Of a stretch of 64,000 bases of DNA, positions 55,446-64,000 are shown piece after piece (the stretch's first letter is position 1; every line of letters begins with the position of its first letter). The position numbers and the translations under genes are program-made. The stretch spans positions 6,891,501 through 6,955,500 of the forward strand of contig NC_070558.1 in assembly GCF_026914185.1 (NCBI RefSeq), read 5' to 3'. This DNA comes from Puccinia triticina (Eukaryota > Basidiomycota > Pucciniomycetes > Pucciniales > Pucciniaceae). A model generated the notes under the pieces. It was not told the DNA's origin. It did no database searches and saw only the letters and a list, made by a program, of their open reading frames with translations.

Positions 55446-55769
55446 ATCAACAATTGCTATCAGTAACCATCAAAAATGACATCTGTTGCAGCACTGAAAT
55501 TCATGCTTAGTTGTAGAGATTGCAAAAATTACTTCTTGGCAAGTACTCAGCACCCTTAGGGGAAAAATTCCAGGCTTACAAAAATTACTCATCTACGGGT
55601 GCCGGGTGTGGGTGCAGGTGCCAGGATCTTGGGTTGAACAACAGGCAAGTATTTGGTACAAGTATTCACCATACAACTTTGACCTGCCGGTTGTCTTAAT
55701 TGTTTGCCCTGCATTTGTAATGTTGGATTACACCTAATGCAACTGTACAACTGCCATGCTGCAAGTCAA

Positions 55770-56960
55770 ATTGACCTCTGAGGCTCTGGTTGGAGGAATT
55801 CCAACAATTGCACAGCTCTGACTGGAGGAATGCCTCCAATCACAGATTGCCTCCTCAATTGTAGGGATTCCTCCAGTCAAAAAGGTGTACCACCTCTTTG
55901 ACTGGAGATATCCCTCTGGCTGTGGAGGCATACCCCCTTGGCCGGAGGGATTCTCGTCAAACAGCTATGTACATCTCTTTGACCAGAGGAATCCCTCTGG
56001 TCAAGCAGGCGTACAGTCACTGGATAGAAACATTGGTATCACCAAAAGCTCATTCTAGAAGGCCAACCCACAAACTTGAAGTCATGAGGATCTGAGAACA
56101 AGTGTGTGAAATGACTTCAGAAGAATGAATATAACAAAATAAAAAGTATTTGGGACATCACAAAACTTACAAAATTGCTTGCATTAAACGATGATTTTGG
56201 AAAATCTTCAATACCATTCCAAAACATAATGGATAATCAGAATCAGTAGATTGACATGTGAAATGAATGATAACAAATGAAAAAAATGAAGTCCAAAATC
56301 CATTCTGAAATTTTATGGGCAGTGAAAACACATCAAAAAGTACAACACTGCACTGCAGGCAACAAAAAATTAGTGTTTGAAGTGTTTTCACTGCCCGCAA
56401 AATTTCAGAATGGATTTTGGACTTCATTTTTTTCATTGATTATCATTCATTTCACATGTCAATCTATTGATTCTGATTATCCATTATTTTTTTGGAATGG
56501 TATTGAAGATTTTCCAAAATCATCATTTAATGCAAGCAATTTTGTAAGTTTTGTGATGTCCCAAATACTTTTTATTTTGTTATATTCATTCTTCTGAAGT
56601 CATTTTACACACTTGTTCTCAGATCCTCAAGACTTCAAGTTTGTGGGTTGGCCTTCTAGAATGAGCTTTTGGTGGTACCAATGTATCTGTCCAGTGACTG
56701 TACATACCTCTTTGACCGGAGGAATCCCTGAGGTCAAGGAGCTGTACAAACCTCTGACTGCAGGAATCAAACCTTTCTGTTGGATTTATGTACACCTCTT
56801 TTAACCAAGGAATCCCTTCAGTTGAGGAGGCTTGCACACCTCTGACTGGAGGGATCAATCCCTGCTTTTGGATTTATGTACACCTTGTTGAGCGGAGGAA
56901 TGCCTCCGGTCAAAGAGGGGAGTCCACTCAACAAGCTGGATATGATGTGACAAGTTCGCC
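55770..56960. repeat. Large palindrome with GACTGGAGG arrays on both arms
   Basis: Arms of about 330 bp (56010-56335 and 56380-56700) are near-perfect inverted copies around a centre near 56357. Outside them, CCTCTTTGACYGGAGG half-units alternate in orientation (55780-56010 and 56700-56930). No coding capacity. Confidence 0.85.
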
Positions 56961-57575
56961 GGGAGGACCTCCCTTGCCAAGCTGAATAAGCTCTCCGAGA
57001 CAAGGGACTGCTCCTAACAGGACCTCTCAGCCCAGCAGGCTGGGAGGATGCCTCTTGGTGAGCTGGAATACCAGCTCGCCGGGATGACTCCTCCCAGTGA
57101 GCTGGATACATTATATCACTGCAAAAATAACTTGGTCAACTGCTTGCAGTTGACATGCAGGATACTCAAGCCAAGCTGCCATTGTAACTCCACATGAATG
57201 CAGAAGTGCCTTTGTTGGCACAGTCACTGTGCAAGGTGCACAGTGACTGTGCATTGAAGCTTGGGTTGAGTCAAACCTTGAGTAAGGCTGGTGTAACACC
57301 ACAAGCTTCCTCAGAGTTGCCACATGTCAACTGCTCACAGTTGACACAGTTTTTTTGCAGAGGTACTCCTGGCGAGCTGGAGACCTTGTTTGCTGAGCTG
57401 GATATATATACATACCCAGCTCGCCAAGAGGACTCCCCCCGGTGAGCTGGATACTTTTGTATCCAGCTTGCCGACGGGGCTCCTCCCAGCAAGCTGGACA
57501 TGTATTCAGCTCGCTGGGAGGATTCCTCTCGGCGAGCTGGATATATATATTATATTCAGCTCAGTGAGGAACGAC
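56930..57575. repeat. AGCTCGCCGGGAGG palindromic array
   Basis: Alternating AGCTCGCCGGGAGGA and TCCTCCCAGTGAGCTGGA units with short spacers, interrupted at 57140-57350 by an inverted pair containing CAGTTGACATG and GTGCAAGGTGCACAGTGACTG. Same type as the array at 20000-20200. Confidence 0.8.
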
Positions 57576-57589
57576 ATTGCCCATCATGT

Positions 57590-58040
57590 CCACCAAGGAT
57601 GAAACGCTGCGCTGTGCTACAAAAAAGCGGTCTTTTAGCGCAGCGCAGCGGGGAACCGCTGCGCGGTCAGCCCAAAAAGCGGTAGCGCAGCGCCAGTCGC
57701 GCTGCGCTACCGCTGAAAATAGCGGGGCCCTGCTTTTTCCCCGACCCAAAAAGCGGTAGCGCAGCGGGCGGGGCCGCTCCTTTCAGCGCCGCGCAGCGGC
57801 TACCAAAACAGCTGCGCTGCGCTTTTTTGGCTGGCAGCGGGGGAGCGCTACGCGGCCAGCTCAAAAAGCGGTAGCACAGCAATGGTTCCGCTGCGCTACC
57901 GCTGAAAGTAGCGGGTCCCCCCTTCTTGCCAGCCCCAAAAAGCGGTAGCGCAGCAGGCGGGGCTGCTACTTTCAGCGCAGCGCAGCGGCCACCAAAAATG
58001 CTGCGCTGCGCTTTTTGAAGCGCAGCGCTTTCACCCTTTT
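57590..58040. repeat. GCAGCG-type palindromic array (second copy)
   Basis: AAAAAGCGGTAGCGCAGCG and CGCTGCGCTACCGC alternate about ten times; related to 61-310. Confidence 0.85.
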
Positions 58041-58129
58041 GTCCACCCTCACTTTTGGGCAAACGTGAGGGTGGACATGTCAAGCACGGTTCCTTGTGAA
58101 ATTGCCTACCTATGTCACAGGTGCAAATG

Positions 58130-58280
58130 CCGTCGCAGGGAGCCCTTGGATGGTCAGGTTGGCCATTCAAGGGAGTGTCTCCCCTCAATTGCCAGTGCAA
58201 CTCTGCTATCAAGAGGAGTTCACACTCCCTTCAATGGCCAAGTTGTACCAGCCATCAAAGGGAGTGTGCACTTCAGTCAC
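58130..58280. repeat. Short CAAGGGAGTG palindromic array
   Basis: GGCCATTCAAGGGAGTG and CACTCCCTTCAATGGCC alternate, three to four half-units. Confidence 0.7.
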
Positions 58281-58346
58281 TAGCATTGAGTGTTGTAAGA
58301 ATTTTTGCAGACCGGGGGAGAGCAATTCAGTGAGCAAGACTAGCAT

Positions 58347-58676
58347 TCAAGGTAGATGTATTGCGTATTTGTTCAATCCTTTGATTCCTTGCGCCATAAC
58401 CGACCACATGCGCCAACTATTCAGAAGACACCCAATATCACTAGATTTCATCGCCCGGTCAGCTTCAATTACTGTTGCAAAGTCGTGTAGTCGCAGTAAT
58501 AAGTTGCCGAGTTTGGGGTTGGAGGATTCTTTCCTGTTTGCTTCTTCTTCAGTGTCTTGACGAGCCTTTGGCCAAAAGAGCTGCTCATAGCACTCATCTA
58601 AAACCTTTTGGGCTCTCGTCGAATCCCAGGTTGGGAGATCTTCATTGACGCCGGGGGGTTTGGTCTGGCCAATCAA
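58347..58676 (-). pseudogene. DUF6589-like fragment
   Basis: 109 codons reading LPTWDSTRAQKVLDECYEQL, then a helical part with HDFATVIEADRAMKSSDIGC, LLNSWRMWSVMAQGIKGL and NKYAIHLP. The pattern AMxxxDIGxLLNxWxxWxVMAQG is how I remember the late part of fungal DUF6589 proteins, which are widespread, transposon-like and of unknown function. Flanks are not coding, so this is an isolated fragment. Confidence 0.5.
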
Positions 58677-59153
58677 CTTGCTAAACCAACATACATAGAA
58701 CTGTCAGTTTATTGTTAGTTCACCTGACACAGTGATTTTCAGAGATAGAGTGGAACGTACATTATACAATGAAGATTTTTTTTTTAAGTGAAATTTGGCC
58801 TATGGCATTGCTCACTATGAATCTTAGAAACATCCTGATGAAATAAAACAACTCTAAAATCCAATACACAACGTACAAAGCTTAGGGTGAAATCAAGTCA
58901 AGGATTGAGGTCATCTCCTACAGAGTTTCCCACTTCCTGAAAATAAAATTTCAGCATTTTCCCTCCTCCGACGGCTACCATAATGAGTCTGGAACTCGGG
59001 CGCCTCAGCTTTCAAACTCCGCCTCAGCACCTCTATGCATACCTTTACTCCCCGCTCATTCAAAGCCAAGCATGGCCCTGAGGCACTTCTTATTCTTCCT
59101 TTTGATGCGTTCTGACCTCATTTTACATCTTGGATTAGTCTGTACCATCCAAA
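58677..59153. other. Upstream part of hAT-B, degraded
   Basis: Expected N-terminal hAT sequence is not clearly readable. Nothing else recognised. Confidence 0.4.
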
Positions 59154-61389
59154 ATGACCCTGATCCACGACGTGTGTACAACCAAAGGCAACCGGCAAGC
59201 GTTCCTTGGGATTGCATTGACTTATATTGATGAGGATTGGGTCTTCCGGGTATCCCACTTGTCTCTCAAGTATATATCTTGGACACACAAGGGCAAATAC
59301 CTTGCTTTACCATTTTCCAATATTGTGATCAAGTCATTGCTTCACCAAAAGATAAGTTTCATTTTCTTCTTCTTGATTTCTAAAGGATGCTCATTTTGTT
59401 TTGTTCTATTTATAATTACATTATAGCCCAAACCACCGACTCCGGCTCAAATAAACAAACCATGACTGCCAAGGTAGATCACATTGTTCTGAAGGAAACC
59501 AATACCAACATGGACCTCACCAACAATCACATCCGATGTTTTTGCCACAAGATTGCCTTGATCCTCACTGAAGGCCTCAAAGCCATCGATGTGGGAACCA
59601 ATGGCTTGACTGAGAACAAACGAGGCGCTCTTGGATTCATCCCCAAACTGGGGACTATAGCCGAGGCCTGCAAGGTGGCGGATACGACTGACACTCCTGG
59701 ATTGGTGCCTGACAATGACCAGGATCTAGCCGAACTCCCCAATGAACTGCCCAACAATTTCTCCTATGGATCGGCTGGTGGAAGTGACACTGACAATGAT
59801 GGATCTGCAAATTCGGAGGCAGAGGAGACACCATTGACAGTATCATTGGTCTTGAGCAACGTTGATTTTGTAATTCACCAAATCACTTCCTCAGCCGCAA
59901 AGCAATCAGAGTTCAGTGTTTGGTCGAAGAAGCTTGATTACATTGGCCCCTCTCTCATTGCTGGCCATGGCATTTGTTGGAATGTCAAGTGGCAGAGCAG
60001 GGACCGCGCTTACCAGGGCTGAACAATCATCAATCAATTGATCAACAATGAGAAAGACCAAATCAAGCGCGATGGCGGCAAGGATTTCTTCAACAAGGTG
60101 CAGATCAGTCGTGACGACTGGGATATAGTCAAAAGATTGAATGATATACTTAGTGTGAGTTTTCATTTTCCTCAAGTCCATCCCAATGGCTGTTTTTAAT
60201 TATTTTTTCAATTATCACATCAGTCTTTTTTAGGAATTCTACTTTGTAAGAAAAAAGATGGAGGGGGATCACTCCTCGGCCGGCCTCATGATATATGAAT
60301 ACAAAGGTATCAAGGATTTCCTCCGAGAACAGCTCAACTCGGTCACCGAACCCAAACTCCAACGCATGATCCGCATTGTCAGGCCAGGTGATACTAAGAG
60401 CAGAACTCTTCCAGCGACACCAGCTGATGGGATAGAAGTGGGGATGAAATATGAATAAAGGTAGGTGTTTTATTTCAGAGAAATAACAGAAATAACAAAA
60501 GGAGGGGCCCGGCGGAGCGGGGGTGGTTTATATCCCTCCAGAGATGATGCTGGGGCCTGCTATGCAGGTGTGGTTGAGATCCCAGGTATTGGATAGTTGG
60601 AGAGCGGCTCGAATCAAGGAAGGGTTTAAACTCACTTGAGGGTATCCTTCCTAGTCCGACGAAGAGCTCAACAACAGAGCGAAAACTGTGAAAGCAGGCT
60701 TAAAACGGCGAGATCCTGAAAGCGAAGTCTTGTCGGGATCTTGATAGAAACTGATCAAGAAGATGAGTAGACGATGGCGGTCAGGGTTTTGAATCGGTGT
60801 AGTAAGCTGAAGAAACCAATCTGGGAGGGAGAGCTTACCTCCTTAAATAACCCAATGGTTCCCTGGGGAGGACTCTTCATGCGGTGGAAGTATCGGTCGG
60901 AAGAGTATTTGTTGGAAATAAGTCATACTCCATCCGATCCTGGGAGTATGACGGTTTAGAGTTTTTGAGTGACAGTTTGTAAAAAGGACAGTCACCTGAT
61001 TTGTTATTTTTTACTTGTCTGTCACTTGTCTATGTTATTACATTACTGTGACAGTTTCTTTCTTATGATATAATTATTTTTATTCTATTTGCCGCGGTGC
61101 GCAGGAGGCTAGGATTTTTGTATGTAACAAGGGTTTCAGGTAGTTTCGCCGGGCGCGCGCTGGGCGCTATTGACTTGGTTGACTTTAATCAAGTAATAAT
61201 TTCTCTTATAATGTTTCCACTGGGCGCGCGCAGGGCGCTAGTGACAAGTAATAATGTCTCTTTATTATAATATTTATTGTCATGATGGCTTGCGCAGTGT
61301 AGCCGGCTGACACGCACCATGCTATTAAAAACATCCACCTATCTCAATGAAGCCTTGGACTGTGATGCAGTCATCCTAGCCACAATGTT
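59154..61389 (+). pseudogene. hAT-B transposase relic
   Basis: Plus-strand pieces: MTLIHDVCTTKGNRQAFLGI through VSHLSLKYISWTHKGKYLAL (59154-59360, first catalytic region); after an intron with a GATAAGT donor (expected GTAAGT), QTTDSGSNKQTM and NHIRCFCHKIALILTEGLKA; a TGA at 60020-60022; EKDQIKRDGGKDFF; after another intron EFYFVRKKMEGDHSSAGLMI and KLQRMIRI at 60376. A solo LTR interrupts, and the frame resumes at about 61319 as MLLKTSTYLNEALDCDAVIL, ATM, before the next retroelement starts at 61390. A different hAT subfamily from hAT-A. Not functional. Confidence 0.82.
60377..61312 (+). mobile_element. Solo LTR (936 bp) inside hAT-B
   Basis: Begins TGTCAGGCCAGG, ends CCGGCTGACA; flanks CGCAT (60372-60376) and CGCAC (61313-61317), a target duplication with one mismatch. 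The 3' end resembles other TGTCAG...CTGACA LTRs here. Contains two GGGCGCGCGCNGGGCGCTA blocks (61149 and 61221). Confidence 0.8.
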
Positions 61390-62357
61390 TGTTAAGATAA
61401 AGGAGCCCGTATGTACCACTTGTATGCTTATAGCTAGTTATGCTTCTACTAAGTAGCCCAGTTGTACTCCCTTACCGGCTCCTCACTCTCAAGCCTTTCC
61501 TCACTGAAATCTATCCTTATATTTCACGGTCAAGCCCCCTCGTGATCCCGGTAGCCCTCTGAGCTTCAGTCCACCTGGTCCCCCTCAACAGGTTATGAGA
61601 CCCTCCTAGTCTCGCTCGATAACATCGCTTCAACCGCTGTGGTGGTCTAAATGGTAGTCAGCTTCAGATCCAAACTTCAAGATCAGCCCTCAAGAAAACC
61701 ACCCTCAAGGCTCAAGATTCTCTCAGATCCTCCTTCTCCCTTTTCCCCACTCTCCTCTTTCTCACTTTTGCTCTTTCTTGGTCCTAACACAGATCTGTCT
61801 GTGGGTTTATTCCTAGTTGTTGTCTTGTTCTGGTTTTTGTTTCTTCCTTGTCTTTTGTCATGTTTATCTCCATTTCTCCTGGTTCCTCTCTTATTTCTTA
61901 TGTTTCTTGTTGGTTTCATGTTTTATCTCTTTGTTCTATTTCTCTGCTTCTTTTCCTCTTTGTGTTGTCTGTTTCTTTTCTTTTCTCCTTTGTCTGTGTT
62001 GTGTGCGCGCGCATGGCGCGCGAGGAGATGATGACATGTCTGTGACAGGCCTCCAGGAATCCAAGTTCCGGGCGAACTTGGAGGATAGGAGGCCATAGCA
62101 TCTGCTCTGATCCAAGGCGGCTATCAAGAAATCTATCCAATCCTTGATTCTTTTCTGATCCATTTTTTTCTGATTCTGAGCGCGATACAACCGCCAACGA
62201 AGATCCAACCTTTGTTGTACCCCCAAAACCACTTCCCCCCCCCAGCTATCACTTCGAATCCTTACAACTCATCCGGACCATCCGTGAGGGCAGTCACTCG
62301 ACACCTTTTCCCCTCCCAGCGCTGCCGCCGGCCTAGCACCGAGCGGAGCTCCACATT

Positions 62358-62411
62358 TGGTCCCCCGAGCCGGGATCGAACCAGCGACCTCAAGATTTAC
62401 AGTCTCGCACT
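62358..62411 (-). promoter_or_regulatory. tRNA-Tyr-complementary primer-binding region, unusually long
   Basis: The plus strand from TGGTCCCCCGAGCC on is the complement of a tRNA-Tyr 3' part: CCA end, discriminator A, acceptor strand, T-arm (GCTGGTTCGATCCCGGC), variable loop, and anticodon arm with loop CTGTAAA (anticodon GTA), without an intron. No 5' tRNA half exists, so it is not a tRNA gene. The non-genomic CCA and lack of intron indicate copying from mature tRNA. Normal primer sites span about 18 nt; this one spans about 54. Confidence 0.75.
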
Positions 62412-62875
62412 GTGGTTTTGAGGCCGTTTGGCGGTTATAAATTTCTTTTTTTTTTCCTTCTTCTTTTGGTTCCCATCCGTTCGAATCTTAGAATCCTAGC
62501 TGAACGGGGCTTTGATTCTCTTCCAAATCAATTCTCAAGCATTTGCGACAGGAGGCGCGGATCCCTTTGAGGCGCCAACGGTGCCTCAGAGCACATCCCA
62601 TCCATCCATCGCCGTCGATCTTGTCTCAGGATTCAGTCTAGTCCGCGTTTTAGGATCAAGACGTTTCTGGTCCTCGATCCTTCTTTCTTTTCTTTTTTTA
62701 GGTGTTCAGCGGCGGGGCATTAAGGTTGTAAAAGTAAGTCCCCACCAAATCAGTTGCACCTCCGAAGTCTCTACATCGTCATCAAAACATCACCGCCACG
62801 CTGTGAGCCGCCTTTGTCCGTCAAATTCTTTTCCCAGATCCAAGCCGGACGTTGTCTGGCCGGAGGCCAGCTCGG

Positions 62876-64000
62876 ATGGTCAAAATCGACAATGAGGATC
62901 GTGACCTTGAATTCGACGGTACGAATGTTGAGGTGTTTCTCGATGCATACCAAACGGCGGCTAAAGAAGACGGCGCATCAGAATTTGACATGGCCTATCA
63001 GCTCGCGTGCTTCATTTCGACGTACGATGTTCTAGATGTGGTCGAGACCCTCGGTGGATTCGAGGATCACGACTGGGCGAAGCTCAAAGCATCAATGCTT
63101 GCTCACTGGGGTCGAGCTGACGTATCTTGATTCTTGCGTCAAGATCTTGAAGCTCTAGTGCAGACGTGGTCCGCTAAAGGAGGAATTTCTTCAGTTCACG
63201 ACTACCAGATCTTTTGGCAGTCCTGGGATCCGATTCAGTCATCCCTGCTTAGGAACAATCAGATCGGTACCGTCGAAGAGATCAAAACCGACTTCTATCT
63301 CGCCTTCTCTGTTGGCATTCAGGAGCAGATCCGCACTGAGCTCATCAGGCAGAAGATCAGGATCACAACGCGCGATCGTCGTTTTCAGCTCCCCGTTTTT
63401 GAGAAGCTCAGCGAAGCCGTTGACAAGGTCATGCAGAAGCTGGAAGACGACCATTATCTCAAGGAGTTCTCTGGTCTATCCAAACGTTCGGCAGTCGCGG
63501 ACAACAGCTCGGGAACGCTGCAATCCTCAAAGCGGCGCTGTGAGATGGAGCCCTCGGATTTTCAAGTTCCTCAAGATCCTATGTCATATCCCAATTGCCC
63601 CGTTCGCCGCGTCAACATCGTACAGTTCACGCTTCAGGATCTACAGTTTCTAGCCCGTTCGTGGTTGGAAGAAGAAGGCCGCTCATTTGCTGAGGATTGT
63701 CCAGCCTTTCGTCGATCTTGGGATTCACTTGTTGCTGCGCTAGTCGGAAAGTTTCTTTATATTGACACCCTTGAAGAAGTGAAGAGCTTATGTTATGAAA
63801 CATTCTCTCTGATCGCCCAACCTCCATTGCCAAGCTCACCCGAACCGGTACATACAGCAAGACTTTCCTCAACTCAGTGTGGAGATGCGGTCTTAGAGCG
63901 AACGACTGAAGATTCTAGAGAAGCTGGATTCGCGTTTGCCAAACGCCTTTCGTGGTCGGACTCACCCGCTCCCCCGTCAGAAGTTCTCGGCGCCCAAGAG
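62876..64000 (+). pseudogene. Gag-like polyprotein of the LTR retrotransposon, one TGA, partial
   Basis: Frame from ATG 62876 (MVKIDNEDRDLEFDG) stays open to the window end except for TGA at 63128-63130 (ADVS*FLRQD). It has a helical capsid-like part: NVEVFLDAYQTAAKED, AYQLACFISTYDVLDVVETL, ALVQTWSAKGGISSVHDYQI, FYLAFSVGIQEQIRTEL, matching the general Ty3-type Gag layout, then a basic Ser-rich linker and a region RSWLEEEGRSFAEDC. No zinc knuckle or protease is reached. The stop need not be a CGA change by context, but the rest is well kept, so the element is rather young. Confidence 0.65.

Larger units (their letters stand above)
61390..64000 (+). mobile_element. LTR retrotransposon, 5' part (runs off the window)
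   Basis: hAT-B coding stops exactly at 61389/61390, where TGTTAAGATAAAGG begins, a good LTR start. The tRNA-Tyr complement begins at 62358, so the LTR may be 61390-62355 (ends CCACA), although a shorter LTR ending TAACA at 61623 or 61791 cannot be excluded. A pyrimidine-rich tract (61720-62000) is typical of a transcription start region. Gag follows from 62876. The 3' half and second LTR are outside the window. Confidence 0.7.

Noticed and set aside
61651..62031. Hydrophobic ORF resembling a membrane protein
   Set aside because: Arises from a pyrimidine-rich leader/LTR tract; Leu/Phe/Ser composition is explained by CT-rich DNA.
62358..62411. Functional tRNA-Tyr gene
   Set aside because: Only the 3' part is present; the 5' acceptor strand and D-arm are missing, and the CCA end is not genomically encoded in eukaryotic tRNA genes.

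Overview
This window looks like a repeat-dominated contig from a basidiomycete, most probably a rust fungus (Pucciniales). The reasons are short introns, a KDZ transposase with the rust/agaric-type cysteine cluster, PIF/Harbinger pairs with a Myb/SANT-like partner gene, Puccinia-style hAT transposases, a relic of the fungal lysine gene LYS4, and a long secreted orphan protein. Family names come from motif recognition only; no database was searched.

Layout. 0.2-5.0 kb: a Harbinger transposase relic split by a 2.1 kb LTR element (5-bp target duplication) and by a foldback MITE. 5.0-8.1 kb: an LTR element with antisense ORFs. 8.15-20.4 kb: a probable KDZ transposon whose two spliced genes (KDZ transposase and an HMG-box-like protein) start just inside inverted end repeats and point inward; it is loaded with MITEs and palindromic arrays. 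20.7-22.5 kb: an intact 600-aa putative secreted protein. 23.5-29.2 kb: a second Harbinger element with convergent genes, containing a solo LTR and ending about 106 bp upstream of an intact R3H-type gene (29.3-30.8 kb), the best host-gene candidate. 32.8-36.9 kb: a palindromic repeat array split by a solo LTR, itself split by a 2.3 kb foldback element. 38.5-40.1 kb: relics of LYS4 and TRM2, the latter cut by a CACTA-like MITE. 43.5-55.1 kb: one hAT transposase gene broken by two Helitron-like elements and by a solo LTR nested in a solo LTR; one Helitron carries an apparently intact spliced small gene. 55.3-58.3 kb: long palindromes and arrays. 58.3-61.4 kb: a DUF6589-like fragment and a second hAT relic with a solo LTR. 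61.4-64.0 kb: the 5' part of an LTR retrotransposon with a tRNA-Tyr-derived primer-binding region and a Gag relic running off the window.

The most striking pattern is a recurrent composite: a roughly 110-bp GGTACC-rich module next to arrays of short quasi-palindromes whose arm sequence differs from array to array but whose design is the same. Premature stops in the transposon genes are mostly TGA where CGA is expected, pointing to C-to-T decay. Only a few genes appear intact: the HMG-like gene, KDZ (bar one late stop), the secreted protein, the R3H gene and the small Helitron gene.
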